Below, in pieces: positions 7,513 to 17,268 of a stretch of 64,000 nt of DNA. Each line of letters opens with the position of its first letter. The stretch's first letter is position 1. The DNA is from Clostridium sp. AF37-5. GTDB taxonomy: Bacteria > Bacillota > Clostridia > Lachnospirales > Lachnospiraceae. The stretch lies in assembly GCF_003477605.1 (NCBI RefSeq), contig NZ_QUDR01000004.1:1-64000 (forward strand). The letters are read 5' to 3'. The translations under genes and the position numbers were made by a program. The notes below the pieces were generated by a model. It worked only from the letters and a program-made list of their open reading frames with translations. It did no database searches and was not told the DNA's origin.

Positions 7513-9375
7513 AATCAATTTATCCAGCACTTCATTTAACACATTTAACATCTTGTACTGGTTAAACAGCATATTCTGGAACACAATCATATCCGAACCC
7601 TCTTCATCTTCATCTACGCCGGATACCGATTTACGGTTGGTATCAATGGCATACAAAAGATTGCTCTGGCTCTTTTCCATCGTATCCGCTTTTTTCGCAT
7701 CAACACCAAGCAGTGCAGTCAGTGACTGAATAAAGGAATCCGGTGCACCGTGGACAAACATTTTCGAGTTGTCCTTGATTTCTGTCAGTTTCTGCAAATT
7801 ATCACCGTTATCATTTCCTACATTATCATCCGGATTTGCTTTTGCCTTGCATGCAAGTAATCCCGGGTCATCCGCAACTTCCTTTGTAATCGAGAAGTTC
7901 AATGCAGTCATGTAATAGTAAGAACCGGTGTAGGTGCCGTCTGCATTTTTCTTCGCCTCCGAAGTAAAGGAAGCGTCTTTTCCGTCTACCGACTCCCGGA
8001 AAATATAGTTGTCGCCGGTTGCTTTGACCGTTGCATTAAAGAAGTCAACACCCGGATTATCATTCAAATCATAACCGCCATTCTGAACACGGTTAAATTC
8101 CTGTGCAAATGTACGAACAAATTCATTTAACTGTGCCATATAATACGGAACACCGCGGTTGTCAATCGAATCGCCAACCTGCGCGGTATAACCATTCGCC
8201 ACAGCAATCTGAAGCGCTTTCGCATCAGCAGCTTTTGTTGTACCTTTCAACGTAAAGTCATAAGTAAAATTACCTGCCGCATCCACTTTTACTTCAAAAT
8301 TATCATACGCATAAGTGCGGTTATTAATAGTAATCTCACCATCATGTGCCGGAATATTTAACACCTGCACATCATTGCAGTTTGTTCCGGTAACAGTAAG
8401 AACAAGTTTTCCATCGGCATTGTTCGCAATTGAGTCAACAGCGCCATGAAGATTTGTTGCATTATTTCCGTCACGAGTCTCAATACACGACTGAAGTTGT
8501 CCACCAATTGCCGTACTATGCATATTGAAGGTACTTCCATCTGCCCAGCTGACATCATACAAACCAGTGATATCGTTAATGTTTACATAGGTGTCTTTCT
8601 GCTTAGTTACCAGTGCGTTCACTTTATAGGTGTCCACAAGTGTTCCCCCATTGATATAAACATAGAACTGATTTTCACCTACGCCGTTATCCGGTGGGAT
8701 TTCTTTTGTCTCCACATCACAATACTGGGACAACTCATCAATCAAAAGGGATCGTTGGTCGCGAAGGTCATTCGCAATTCCGCCATACGCCTCTACTGTG
8801 TCAATCTGTTTATTCAACGCCACGATTTTTTCTGCGTACGCATTAATCTGATCAACGCAGGTTTTCACCTGTGTATTTGCCTCATCCTGGAGTTTTTGCA
8901 AACCGGTTGCCACATTCTGCACATAATCAGTAAATGTTTCCCCCAGTGTTACCGCCTGACGGCGAATGGTGCTGTTATTGGCATTTCCTCTAAGATTACT
9001 TAACGCACTGAAAAAATCATCAAATGCATCGGTCAGTCTTGACTTCTCATCACTGGTTACATTTCCGCAAATCTGATCCTGTAATGCTTTCAGATAATGG
9101 GACTGTGTCTGATAGTAATTGTAAGTTGACTGCGTGCGCTGATATTTCGTATCGTAATATTCGTTTCGGTTTCTTGTGATACTTGCAACATTTACACCGA
9201 ACCCCTGAACTGTTACAGAAGTTTTATTACCAACTAACGAAACCATATTTACTGTCTGTTTGGAATAGCCTTTTGTTTCAATATTTGCCACGTTATGTGC
9301 CGTTGTCTGCAATGCTGCATTGTATGCCATCATACCGGATTTTGCTATTTCCAAAGAACCAAATGTTGATGCCAT
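7495..9375 (-). CDS. Second FlgK-like hook-filament junction protein
   Basis: 626 residues. The N-terminal rod/hook signature is clear (GMMAYNAALQTTAHNVANIE, then TKGYSKQ), and the 'NDLRDQRSLLIDELSQY' stretch near residue 215 is typical of FlgK rather than FlgE. The C-terminus ends in the usual helix (FNQYKMLNVLNEVLDKLI). It is only distantly similar to the flgK copy immediately upstream, from which it is separated by 4 bp. FlgK normally forms a single ring at the hook-filament junction, so either two junction rings exist or one copy has another job. AGGAGG lies before the ATG. Confidence 0.88.
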   Translation of the reverse strand: MASTFGSLEIAKSGMMAYNAALQTTAHNVANIETKGYSKQTVNMVSLVGNKTSVTVQGFGVNVASITRNRNEYYDTKYQRTQSTYNYYQTQSHYLKALQDQICGNVTSDEKSRLTDAFDDFFSALSNLRGNANNSTIRRQAVTLGETFTDYVQNVATGLQKLQDEANTQVKTCVDQINAYAEKIVALNKQIDTVEAYGGIANDLRDQRSLLIDELSQYCDVETKEIPPDNGVGENQFYVYINGGTLVDTYKVNALVTKQKDTYVNINDITGLYDVSWADGSTFNMHSTAIGGQLQSCIETRDGNNATNLHGAVDSIANNADGKLVLTVTGTNCNDVQVLNIPAHDGEITINNRTYAYDNFEVKVDAAGNFTYDFTLKGTTKAADAKALQIAVANGYTAQVGDSIDNRGVPYYMAQLNEFVRTFAQEFNRVQNGGYDLNDNPGVDFFNATVKATGDNYIFRESVDGKDASFTSEAKKNADGTYTGSYYYMTALNFSITKEVADDPGLLACKAKANPDDNVGNDNGDNLQKLTEIKDNSKMFVHGAPDSFIQSLTALLGVDAKKADTMEKSQSNLLYAIDTNRKSVSGVDEDEEGSDMIVFQNMLFNQYKMLNVLNEVLDKLINETGV

Positions 9376-9379
9376 ATCA

Positions 9380-11203
9380 TCATCCTCCTAACCGTTCAAT
9401 CAAATATTCTAACATCTCTGCCACTGTCGTAATGTATCTTGACGACGCATTATAACACTGCTGATATTTAATCATATTGGAGAGTTCTTCGTCCGTACAA
9501 ACTCCCATTACATTCTGTCTCTCATTGTCAATGGTATTTACTGTGATATTCTGGTTATCAATAATACCATTCCACACATTTCCCTGTGTACCAAGTTCTA
9601 TCACCATACCCTCATAAAAATGTTTGATATCGTATGTTGTCAGCGAATTTGGATTTAGTGTTCCAATAGATTCATCAAACGCCTGCGCAATGCCAAGCAG
9701 TTCATTATTTGCATAACCTTTCTTACCATCACTCTTATCACTGTACATCGTCGGCAGTGTGGAAGAATCTCTTCCAACAGTCGGATTCAGTACAAGCTGG
9801 CTCGTCGTGTACATCGTATACACATCGGACGGATCCTCTTCCTGATAACGGTAAACAGGCACTACACTTGTCGTACCATCATCATTTACAACTGTTACAT
9901 TTTCTTTGGTGTAGCGTTCCACACCACGGCGGGAAAATAATTCTGTTCCCATCGTACGGTTTTTATCATCACCAATCAGTGCCTTCTCTTCATCCAGTAC
10001 TTTAATTTTTTCGGTATGTGTTCCGGTCACAACGCCATTTTCATCTTTGTCCTCAACTTCGATTGTAATCTCTTTGTTCGGGCAGAGCACATCATTGACG
10101 GTTGTTACAATCCCATGAATCAAAGTATCTAATTCACTCTGAATCGTCATCACAACGGAAGCACCGATGGTTTTGTTATAAACTTCCAAATCATCATTAA
10201 ACTGATCCATAGCGCGGTTATAAGCATTCACATCCAGCACGCCGCCATTTTTGTAATCTTCTTCCTTTGGTTTTTGCGGAACATTTACATAGGTTGCCGC
10301 ATAACTGCCGCGTGCCACCAAAAGTCCGCGAAGCCCGCCTACATCCGTATTATTTTCACTGGAATACTCTAGGCTGTCATAGCGGTAATAATTCTCACCG
10401 GTCTCCCAGACCGGTTTTAAAAGTTTGGAGGTGTCACTTTCGTATTTTGTTGTAAGAAAATACTGGTTCACCGCATCCAAAAGATAACCGCCCTCCGAAT
10501 AAATCGTGATGGTTCCATCCGGCTGCTCATTCGTCTCAAATGTTATGTACTGACTGAGCTCATCTAAATACTCATTTCTCTTGTCACGGTAGTCATTTGC
10601 CGGCTCTCCGGTTGCCTCGTACTTCTGGATTTCCCGGTTTAAATCTTTGATCTTTCCAACCAAATCATTAATCGTATCCACCTGTTTTTTTACTTCCGTG
10701 TTCAGACTTGTCTGATAGGTATTTAACTCATCCTGCAATACCTTTGCCCGCTCAATAAACTGGGATGCCATCATTACAAGCTGGTCTTTATATACAATAT
10801 CGTCCGCGTGGGTTGCCAAAGAACTCAACGCACCACAGAGGTCTGTAATGCTGCTCTGAAATTCTTCACCGTGCAGCTCACCCAACATATCTTGTATTTC
10901 CAGTGCCGCATTGCTGTTCGCCTGATAAAACTGCTGGCGTCCAACCTGCAGCCGGTACTGATCATCCAAAAAGGTATTGCGAACCTGTCTTGTCAATGAA
11001 ATCGTCGTTCCGGTACCAACCGCCATGACATTGTCATGTACTCCGTACGATTTCTGATAAAAAGAATCCGTCACAAGAACCTGCTGTCTTGTATAGCCTA
11101 CGGTTCCCGCGTTGGCAAGATTATGCGATGTAACGGTCAGCGACTGCTGTGCGGAGTGAAGTCCCGAAACACCCGCATTAAAACTTGTCATCAGATTACC
11201 CAT
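9380..11203 (-). CDS. flgK: Hook-filament junction protein FlgK (HAP1)
   Basis: 607 residues. The N-terminus from 11203 (MGNLMTSFNAGVSGLHSAQQ, then SLTVTSHNLANAGTVGYTRQ) is the canonical FlgK start. 'NDYRDKRNEYLDELSQYITF' near residue 220 and the C-terminal D0 helix (NMIKYQQCYNASSRYITTVA) confirm it. The start is placed by this motif and an upstream GGAGA; 48 extra in-frame codons upstream have no family similarity and would run toward flgN. It follows flgN, its likely export chaperone. Confidence 0.94.
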   Translation of the reverse strand: MGNLMTSFNAGVSGLHSAQQSLTVTSHNLANAGTVGYTRQQVLVTDSFYQKSYGVHDNVMAVGTGTTISLTRQVRNTFLDDQYRLQVGRQQFYQANSNAALEIQDMLGELHGEEFQSSITDLCGALSSLATHADDIVYKDQLVMMASQFIERAKVLQDELNTYQTSLNTEVKKQVDTINDLVGKIKDLNREIQKYEATGEPANDYRDKRNEYLDELSQYITFETNEQPDGTITIYSEGGYLLDAVNQYFLTTKYESDTSKLLKPVWETGENYYRYDSLEYSSENNTDVGGLRGLLVARGSYAATYVNVPQKPKEEDYKNGGVLDVNAYNRAMDQFNDDLEVYNKTIGASVVMTIQSELDTLIHGIVTTVNDVLCPNKEITIEVEDKDENGVVTGTHTEKIKVLDEEKALIGDDKNRTMGTELFSRRGVERYTKENVTVVNDDGTTSVVPVYRYQEEDPSDVYTMYTTSQLVLNPTVGRDSSTLPTMYSDKSDGKKGYANNELLGIAQAFDESIGTLNPNSLTTYDIKHFYEGMVIELGTQGNVWNGIIDNQNITVNTIDNERQNVMGVCTDEELSNMIKYQQCYNASSRYITTVAEMLEYLIERLGG

Positions 11204-11285
11204 GTTCTCATCTCCATTCTTTATAAAAAAAGTACAACCGTCCTCGAAAACAAAACAGGCGGTGGCTATCGCATCCATGCGCCTG

Positions 11286-11801
11286 TTATTGTTTTGCATC
11301 AAACATCCCATGCTGAGGTGCCATACCTGCCACCTCGGACGCATCACTGGAATAGTTGCTGCTTCCTGAAGACATCCGTGTACTTCGTATCACATTCATA
11401 TTATATTCAACCATATCAATTGCTTCTTTTAAAAGCTGTTTGTTCTGATTGTTCAGTTCCTGCAGTCGTGAAACGGTTCTCCGTAACCGGTCATGCACTT
11501 CCTGCAGTTTCTTTTGGTCTGCCGGCTGATTTTTCAACACCGATGCAATCTGTTCAAGTGTAATCGTCTTCGGGTCACGCCCAAGAACAGTAGCAATATC
11601 AATCGCCACTCGTTCCCGTTTGTTTTCCAAGGCAGATGTCTCATCCACCAAATCATGTTCTCTGACGGTTATATCCTGCAAAGCTTCTAAATCATTTGCA
11701 ATAATCGCCCTCGTCTTCTCTTCCTCAATCGGAATCAATTGAGAATAACACTTTTCTTCTGCATCCAGCGTCTGAATCAGTTCCTCCATCAAACTAGCCA
11801 A
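11286..11801 (-). CDS. flgN: Flagellar chaperone FlgN
   Basis: 171 residues, helical, with the FlgN pattern: an N-terminal 'LIQTLDAEEKCYSQLIPIEE' helix, a central long helix, and 'NKQLLKEAIDMVEYNMNVI' near the C-terminus. FlgN escorts FlgK and FlgL to the export gate. It starts with TTG at 11801, 8 bases after AGGAGGG; an ATG four codons later has no better site. It lies 20 bp after flgM and 82 bp before flgK. The Ser/Met-rich tail (from about residue 145) is probably disordered. Confidence 0.88.
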   Translation of the reverse strand: MASLMEELIQTLDAEEKCYSQLIPIEEEKTRAIIANDLEALQDITVREHDLVDETSALENKRERVAIDIATVLGRDPKTITLEQIASVLKNQPADQKKLQEVHDRLRRTVSRLQELNNQNKQLLKEAIDMVEYNMNVIRSTRMSSGSSNYSSDASEVAGMAPQHGMFDAKQ

Positions 11802-11821
11802 ATGTATACCCTCCTATGTCA

Positions 11822-12091
11822 TTAAGAAAGCAGTGCATCTGCCATCTTGTCTGCGACATCTTCAATTGATACAGAATAGGTTCCTGCTGCCATCTGTGCC
11901 TGAATCTCTTTCACTTTGTCTTCTCTGACATCAGATGCCTGTGACGCAGCCTGTTTTGCTACCTGATAAGCATTTCCGAAACTGGAAATCTCTAAGGAAT
12001 CACGACTGCCTGCCTTTCCTGTCTTTGGAGCGTTTTTGGTTTTGTTTGCCTGGTAAATCTGGCTTACCTGCATATACGCATCAATTCTCAT
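11822..12091 (-). CDS. flgM: Anti-sigma-28 factor FlgM
   Basis: 89 residues, typical for FlgM, which holds sigma-28 inactive until it is exported through the finished hook. The N-terminal 'MRIDAYMQVSQIYQ' and the C-terminal helix 'VKEIQAQMAAGTYSVSIEDV' (the sigma-binding segment, ending with VADKMADALLS) are standard. First gene of its operon, directly behind a sigma-28 promoter, so FlgM is made under control of the factor it inhibits. GGAGG precedes the ATG. Confidence 0.93.
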   Translation of the reverse strand: MRIDAYMQVSQIYQANKTKNAPKTGKAGSRDSLEISSFGNAYQVAKQAASQASDVREDKVKEIQAQMAAGTYSVSIEDVADKMADALLS

Positions 12092-12147
12092 AAAACAACG
12101 CCTCCATTCTTATTATATTAAAACGCATTTACCGTTTCTTACTATAT

Positions 12148-12174
12148 TTATCGGACGAAGGCATAAAAACATTA
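12148..12174 (-). promoter_or_regulatory. Sigma-28 promoter of the flgM operon
   Basis: The minus strand reads TAATGTTT, 11 bases, TCCGATAA: 7 of 8 matches to each half of the flagellar sigma consensus and correct spacing. It lies between the end of parC and flgM. Confidence 0.87.
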
Positions 12175-12201
12175 ACGTAAATTTGAAAAAGTTTCATTTT
12201 C

Positions 12202-14484
12202 TTATTCAAGTGTAAGTGTATTCTGCATCAAATTCGCTTTCTGCCCCTTCGCCGCACGCTTGCGGTTTCGTACCCTGCGTGCATTTAAAGTCTTTCCTTC
12301 ATATTCAAATGTTTCCGCAGCCGGATGAACAACCGTTGCAAATGCAACGGTATCCTCTTTCTCCAATGTAATTCCTTTTACACCTCGGCTTGTCTTTTTG
12401 AGTTCGCTCACTTCGCTAAGCGGGAATCCAAGAGAAAGACCGTCTTTTGTCAAAAGAATTACTTTTTTTGTTCCGGTGAGAACATCGCTTGCCGAAAGCA
12501 TTATTACACCAACTACTTCATCGTCCGCATCCAGTTTTGTCGCCGCAATCATCTGGCGTCCGGTCTCAAATTCCGCTCCGGACACTAACTTAATATAACC
12601 GTTCTTTGTCACAAATAACAAAATGGACTCAAACAATTCTTCAAAGCTGACATAGAGAAGTCCTTCTTCGTCATTTTCCATTTTACACAGTGAGTGAATC
12701 AATGTACCTTTATCCTTCATCTTGCATCTTGGCACTTTCTCCATCTTCACCTGATGCATATTGCCTTTGTCTGTAAAAATGCAGAGTTTATCCGTGTTCT
12801 TGATTTTCAGTACAAAACTGAAGTCTTTCTTTGTTTCCTCGCTTGCCCGTCCAAATGCAGCCGCATCAATTGCCTTGGTATAGCCAAAGCGGTCAAAGCA
12901 GACATACAAATCTTCAATAACCACTTTTTCAACATAGGCTTTAGCCACCGTATCCATAAGGCTTGTCCGGCGCGGCGAATTAAAGATTTTCTTAAATTCA
13001 CGAAGTCTTCCCTTAATAACTTTATAAAGTTCTTTACTGTCCGAAAGAACCTTTTCATACTCTGCAATATTCGCAATTAATGTATCATTTTCCTCATGAA
13101 GTTTTAAAATTTCAAGTCCGATTAACTTGCTCAACTGCATCGCAAGAATGGCATCCGCCTGATTTTCCGTAAAGGAAAGTGTGGCTGCTTCTTTTTCCGA
13201 TGCCTTACTCTTAAACTTGATTCCCTCCGTAATTCCCTCGATAAGGCACGTCTTTGCCTGTTTCACGGAGGAAGAACCACGAAGAATTTCAATAATCAAA
13301 TCGATTACATCGGTTGCTTTCATCAACCCTTCAACGATTTCCAGACGTTTTTTTGCCTTTTCCAAAAGGAACTGATACTCTCTTGTATACAAATCCTCTT
13401 GGAATAAAACAAATTCCTCGATCAATGATTTCAAATTAAATACTTTTGGCTGTCCGGTTCCATTTTCTGTCGGACGGATTGCCAAAAGGTTTACGCCATA
13501 GGTATCCTCCATCTGGGATTTCTTATAAAGTCCATTTAAAAGATTGTCAATATCGCGGCCTTTTTTTACTTCGACAACGATACGAATACCCTCTTTGGAG
13601 GACTCGTCGCGCACATCATAAATCTCATCAAATACTTTATCTTTTGCCAGCGCAGCTAAACTTTCCACGAGTTTTAATTTATTTCCGGAAATGGTGTAAG
13701 GAATTTCCGTGATAACAATGTTTGTTCTGCCTGCATCTCCTTTTTCAATTTCTGTACGGGCACGCAGACGGATTTTTCCCTCTCCTTTTTCATAAATATC
13801 CCGCATATCGGAAGCGTTGATAATAATTCCCCCAGTTGGAAAATCCGGTGCCGGAATGTAATCCATCAATTTATCAATGGAAATTCCCGGTCTGTCCATG
13901 TACGCAATTACAGCGTCAATGACTTCTGTCGGATTATGTGGCGGAATGTTTGTTGCCATACCGACAGCAATTCCTGTTGTTCCGTTAATTAAAAGGTTTG
14001 GCAGTGTGGCCGGCAGTACAGCCGGTTCTTTTTCACTGTCATCAAAGTTTGGTAAAAAGTCAACCAGACCTTTGTCCAAATTATCCAACAGCATCATACC
14101 AGGTTTTGACAAACGTGCCTCGGTATATCGCATGGCAGCCGCACCGTCTCCGTCAATTGATCCGAAATTTCCGTGACCGTCAACAAGCGGTGCATTCAGT
14201 GAATAATCTTCTGTCATATGCACGAGCGCATCATAAATCGAACTGTCACCATGCGGATGATATTTACCCATCGTATCACCGACAATACGCGCACTTTTTC
14301 GATGTGGCTTGTCCGGCGACAAACCGAGTTCTTTCATAGCATACAAAATACGGCGCTGAACCGGTTTTAACCCATCACGGACATCCGGGAGAGCACGTGC
14401 CACAATAACGCTCATTGCATAATCGCGGTAAGATGTTTTCATTTCTTCTGAAAAATCTAACTGTATAATATTTTCTTCACTCAT
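12202..14484 (-). CDS. parC: Type IIA topoisomerase subunit A, topoisomerase IV type (ParC)
   Basis: 760 residues; cuts and rejoins DNA, using the active-site tyrosine in [11 protein letters not shown] (about residue 120). The breakage-reunion domain is complete ([46 protein letters not shown]). The Gln in KPVQRR and Ser-Ser in HGDSS are ParC-like. The C-terminal beta-pinwheel region lacks a recognisable GyrA box (Q-K/R-RGG-K/R-G), which gyrase needs for supercoiling; this is why ParC is preferred over GyrA. Downstream of parE by 15 bp, with GGAGG before the ATG. The Ser in the quinolone-resistance region (HGDSS) is unaltered. An older annotation could well call it gyrase A. Confidence 0.75.
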   Translation of the reverse strand: MSEENIIQLDFSEEMKTSYRDYAMSVIVARALPDVRDGLKPVQRRILYAMKELGLSPDKPHRKSARIVGDTMGKYHPHGDSSIYDALVHMTEDYSLNAPLVDGHGNFGSIDGDGAAAMRYTEARLSKPGMMLLDNLDKGLVDFLPNFDDSEKEPAVLPATLPNLLINGTTGIAVGMATNIPPHNPTEVIDAVIAYMDRPGISIDKLMDYIPAPDFPTGGIIINASDMRDIYEKGEGKIRLRARTEIEKGDAGRTNIVITEIPYTISGNKLKLVESLAALAKDKVFDEIYDVRDESSKEGIRIVVEVKKGRDIDNLLNGLYKKSQMEDTYGVNLLAIRPTENGTGQPKVFNLKSLIEEFVLFQEDLYTREYQFLLEKAKKRLEIVEGLMKATDVIDLIIEILRGSSSVKQAKTCLIEGITEGIKFKSKASEKEAATLSFTENQADAILAMQLSKLIGLEILKLHEENDTLIANIAEYEKVLSDSKELYKVIKGRLREFKKIFNSPRRTSLMDTVAKAYVEKVVIEDLYVCFDRFGYTKAIDAAAFGRASEETKKDFSFVLKIKNTDKLCIFTDKGNMHQVKMEKVPRCKMKDKGTLIHSLCKMENDEEGLLYVSFEELFESILLFVTKNGYIKLVSGAEFETGRQMIAATKLDADDEVVGVIMLSASDVLTGTKKVILLTKDGLSLGFPLSEVSELKKTSRGVKGITLEKEDTVAFATVVHPAAETFEYEGKTLNARRVRNRKRAAKGQKANLMQNTLTLE

Positions 14485-14499
14485 CTGATTTTCCTCCCG

Positions 14500-16428
14500 T
14501 TAAATGTCCAGATTGGCGTATTTCGCCTCATCCATAATAAACTGTCGTCTCGGTGGAACGTTACTTCCCATCAAAATATCAGTTACTTCATCGGCTTCTA
14601 CCGTATCGCTGATAGATACCTGTGCTAAAATACGGCTCTCCGGGTCTAAGGTCGTCTCCCATAACTGCGTGTCATCCATCTCTCCGAGACCTTTGTAACG
14701 CTGCAATTCCAAAATCTTTTTCCCGGTCTTTCGGAATTTTTCAAGTTCAAAATCATTGAACAAATATTCGGATACTTTATTCTTTTTCTTACCTTTTTTA
14801 TCTTCATACGATACCCGGTACAGCGGCGGCAGACCGCGGTATACTTTTCCCTGATAAATCAGTTCGGGCATAAACCGGTAGAAAAATGTAAGCAGCAGCG
14901 TGCTGATATGTGCCCCATCGACATCGGCATCGGTTAAAATGATAATTTTATCGTAACGAAGTTTTTTAATATCAAAATTTTCACCGATTCCGCAGCCAAA
15001 AGCAGCAATCATTGTTTTAATTTCGTTATTTACCAAAATTTTTTCAAGTGGTGCTTTTTCTACATTCAGAATCTTTCCGCGAAGTGGAAGAACCGCCTGT
15101 GTTCTTCGGTTCCTCGCCGTCTTAACAGTACCACCCGCAGAATCACCCTCGACAATATAAATTTCACATTCCTCTGATTTTTTTGAAGAACATGCTGCAA
15201 GTTTACTTTTGGTATCCACATCAAGGAGCTGTTTCATCACACCTTTTCTTGCCTTGTCACTTGCTGTTCTCGCCTTAAAGGATTTATGTACATTTTCAAG
15301 GATTCGTTTTAACACTTCTACATTTTTATCAAAATAACGCTGTGCCTCACGGTTAAATACTTCATCCACTGCGGTTTTTGCATCCGTATTACCCAGTTTG
15401 TTTTTCGTCTGGCTCTCAAACTGCGGGTCCGGATGTTTGATGGAAACAATCGCAACAAGGCCATTCCTGATATCTTTTCCGTCAAAATTATCTTCTTTAT
15501 TTTTTAAGAAATTTAATTCTCTCGCATACTGGTTCATAATTCGTGTCAGTGCCGTTTTAAAACCGGTAACCAGCGTTCCACCGTCTGCCACATTGATACG
15601 GTTGCAGTAAGCGTTAATCTGCTCGCTGTAATTCTGTGTATACTGAAAAGCGACTTCTACCTCAATGTCTCCACTTTTTCCTTCTATATAAATAACATCA
15701 TCATGGAGAACCGCAGTATCACGATTAATGTACTTGATATAGCTCTGAATTCCAAACTCCTCCAGATATGTTTGCTCTTCTCCCGTATGCTCGTCCTTGA
15801 AAACAATTTTGAGATTTTTATTCAAGTAAGCAATTTCTTTTAATTTTTTACGAATCGTCTCCGGCTTAAATTCCACCGTTTCAAAAATGGAATCATCGGG
15901 ATAAAAAGTAACTTTTGTGCCTGTCTTATTTTTCATGCAGGTTCCCACAACCGGTAAAAGTCCTTTTTCTAATTTTGTCACCGGCTTACCGCCATCTTTA
16001 TACTCATCCCGGTACACTTTTCCATCTCGTCTTATTTCCACAATCATGTGGCTTGACAGTGCATTTACAACCGATGCACCCACACCATGCAGACCACCGG
16101 AAACTTTATACACATCACTATTAAATTTACCACCCGCATGCAATACGGTATATACAACACGTGCCGTCGGAATCTTCTTTGTCGGATGAATGTCAACCGG
16201 CACGCCACGTCCATTATCCTCGACAACAACGCCGCCATCCTTTAACAACGTTAAATGAAGTTCGTTACAAAATCCGGCAAGATGCTCATCAATTCCATTA
16301 TCAAGGATTTCCCATATCATATGATGAAGTCCTCTCGTTCCGGTACTTCCGATATACATTCCCGGACGCTTTCGAACTGCCTCTAACCCCTCTAAGATTA
16401 CAATATCACTGCCGCTGTAATTGCTCAT
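14500..16428 (-). CDS. parE: Type IIA topoisomerase subunit B, topoisomerase IV type (ParE)
   Basis: 642 residues: GHKL ATPase (EGLEAVRKRPGMYIGST, ILDNGIDEH, DNGRGVPV, SGGLHGVGASVVNAL), transducer with the switch lysine (QTKNKLGN), and TOPRIM (YIVEGDSAGG, PLRGKILNVEKA, LTDADVDGAHI). Together with ParC it unlinks daughter chromosomes. B subunits of gyrase and topoisomerase IV are hard to separate by eye, and the ending KYANLDI is also GyrB-like; the assignment follows the partner gene, which lacks a GyrA box. Transcribed from a good sigma-A promoter. The neighbourhood (no dnaA, dnaN or recF) also argues against this being the oriC gyrB. Confidence 0.75.
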   Translation of the reverse strand: MSNYSGSDIVILEGLEAVRKRPGMYIGSTGTRGLHHMIWEILDNGIDEHLAGFCNELHLTLLKDGGVVVEDNGRGVPVDIHPTKKIPTARVVYTVLHAGGKFNSDVYKVSGGLHGVGASVVNALSSHMIVEIRRDGKVYRDEYKDGGKPVTKLEKGLLPVVGTCMKNKTGTKVTFYPDDSIFETVEFKPETIRKKLKEIAYLNKNLKIVFKDEHTGEEQTYLEEFGIQSYIKYINRDTAVLHDDVIYIEGKSGDIEVEVAFQYTQNYSEQINAYCNRINVADGGTLVTGFKTALTRIMNQYARELNFLKNKEDNFDGKDIRNGLVAIVSIKHPDPQFESQTKNKLGNTDAKTAVDEVFNREAQRYFDKNVEVLKRILENVHKSFKARTASDKARKGVMKQLLDVDTKSKLAACSSKKSEECEIYIVEGDSAGGTVKTARNRRTQAVLPLRGKILNVEKAPLEKILVNNEIKTMIAAFGCGIGENFDIKKLRYDKIIILTDADVDGAHISTLLLTFFYRFMPELIYQGKVYRGLPPLYRVSYEDKKGKKKNKVSEYLFNDFELEKFRKTGKKILELQRYKGLGEMDDTQLWETTLDPESRILAQVSISDTVEADEVTDILMGSNVPPRRQFIMDEAKYANLDI

Positions 16429-16497
16429 AAAGATAAACCTCTCATTCTAAAACTAGCCTTTTATCGGCACATATGCCTTTTTTGCTCAATCGTTATT

Positions 16498-16526
16498 AGT
16501 ATAAAGCAAACATTTGTTTTTTTCAA
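16498..16526 (-). promoter_or_regulatory. Sigma-A promoter of parE-parC
   Basis: On the minus strand TTGAAA, 17 bases, TATACT, about 70 bp before parE. Confidence 0.8.
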
Positions 16527-16545
16527 GTAAATCATGGGGTGGGTG

Positions 16546-16754
16546 GTGTCAAGTGTTTAATAACGTTTTTTCGTTTTCCGTAATTTAAAAGAAAAATTTT
16601 GCACCTCATGGGCGTTCTCACTAATTGAGTGCGTAGCGGTATGGGCACTGAAACTACCAGTGCCACATACCGACGTACTCAAAACCCACGAGTTACAAAG
16701 TTTTTCTTTTAAATTACTGGAACTACGAAGAAATTAGCATTAAACACTTGACAC
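16546..16754. repeat. Large imperfect palindrome, copy A of a repeat family
   Basis: The 209-bp segment begins GTGTCAAGTGTTTAAT and ends with its exact complement. Inside, the arms stay complementary through TAATTTAAAAGAAAAA and on to GGTATG-GGCACTG near the centre, with small mismatches. The left arm reads TCCGTAAT where the right arm (complemented) reads TCCAGTAAT, leaving one bulged base. A shorter element with the same ends and the same bulge lies at 30091-30194. No protein is encoded. It could be a MITE-like element or a structured RNA gene. It lies in the 840-bp gap between the divergent parE and purC genes. Confidence 0.8.
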
Positions 16755-16840
16755 ACACCTGCCATCTCCTCCCCAGACAACTCTTTTTCCTTAATTTGTC
16801 CTTTATGGTTGCATTTTGGAGGCATTATCCCGATTGAGTA

Positions 16841-16883
16841 AAGAAAATTGGGCTGTAAAACAACGTTTTTTGCCAATTTTCTT
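16841..16883. repeat. 11-bp inverted repeat in the parE-purC gap
   Basis: AAGAAAATTGG and CCAATTTTCTT form a perfect stem with a 21-base loop. A second small inverted repeat (ATGCAAC/GTTGCAT, 16921-16960) follows. The stretch 16760-17000 holds no gene that I can support. Confidence 0.5.
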
Positions 16884-17000
16884 CTTCATGGTTGTTTTTT
16901 TCAGAAAATAATAAAAAACTATGCAACTCTTTTTTTGTTTGGCAGCAATTTAGGTTGCATGCACTTTCAGACAGTAACTTAAATCAAGAAAGATTTGACT

Positions 17001-17195
17001 AAATTAATTCAATTGTAATTTTTCAAGAAAAGGTGTCCGCAAATTTCACCATGAAGGATTTTGAACACCGTCGGTGCGTAGAGGGCGTAGTATGCCCTCA
17101 TGCACCGCTACGTGTGTTCACCTAAGCGGGAGCGTTCCTGAATGGGAAATTTGCGAACACCTTTTCCTAAAAATACAATGAATTTGATTTAATTT
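17001..17195. repeat. Large imperfect palindrome C before purC
   Basis: The arms start at AAATTAATTC and end at its imperfect complement, passing through AAAAGGTGTCCGCAAATTTC (17028-17047) on the left and the matching GAAATTTGCGAACACCTTTT (17146-17165) on the right. The centre holds a second stem, GGTGCGTAGAGGGC against GCCCTCATGCACC. Total about 195 bp. Sequence differs from copies A and B, but the design (long outer stem, inner GC-richer stem) is alike. It stops 7 bp before the purC -35 box. Confidence 0.7.
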
Positions 17196-17201
17196 GCCTT
17201 G

Positions 17202-17230
17202 TTGACAGGTTCGTTAAAAAAATTTATACT
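17202..17230 (+). promoter_or_regulatory. Sigma-A promoter of purC-lysA
   Basis: TTGACA, 17 bases, TATACT; consensus -35 and near-consensus -10 about 38 bp before the purC start. No purine riboswitch is visible in the short leader. Confidence 0.88.
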
Positions 17231-17268
17231 ATGTAAATGACGAACATATAAAAGATGGAGGTACCGCT

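Noticed and set aside
12202-16428. The pair as DNA gyrase gyrB-gyrA
   Set aside because: The A subunit has no GyrA box, has KPVQRR and HGDSS of ParC type, and the dnaA-recF context is missing; left as second choice.
16461-16468. GCCGATAA box before parE as a sigma-28 promoter
   Set aside because: No -35 match at the right distance, and a consensus sigma-A promoter lies just upstream.
16546-17195. CRISPR array or insertion sequence in the parE-purC gap
   Set aside because: No regularly spaced direct repeats and no transposase frame; the structure is palindromic only.
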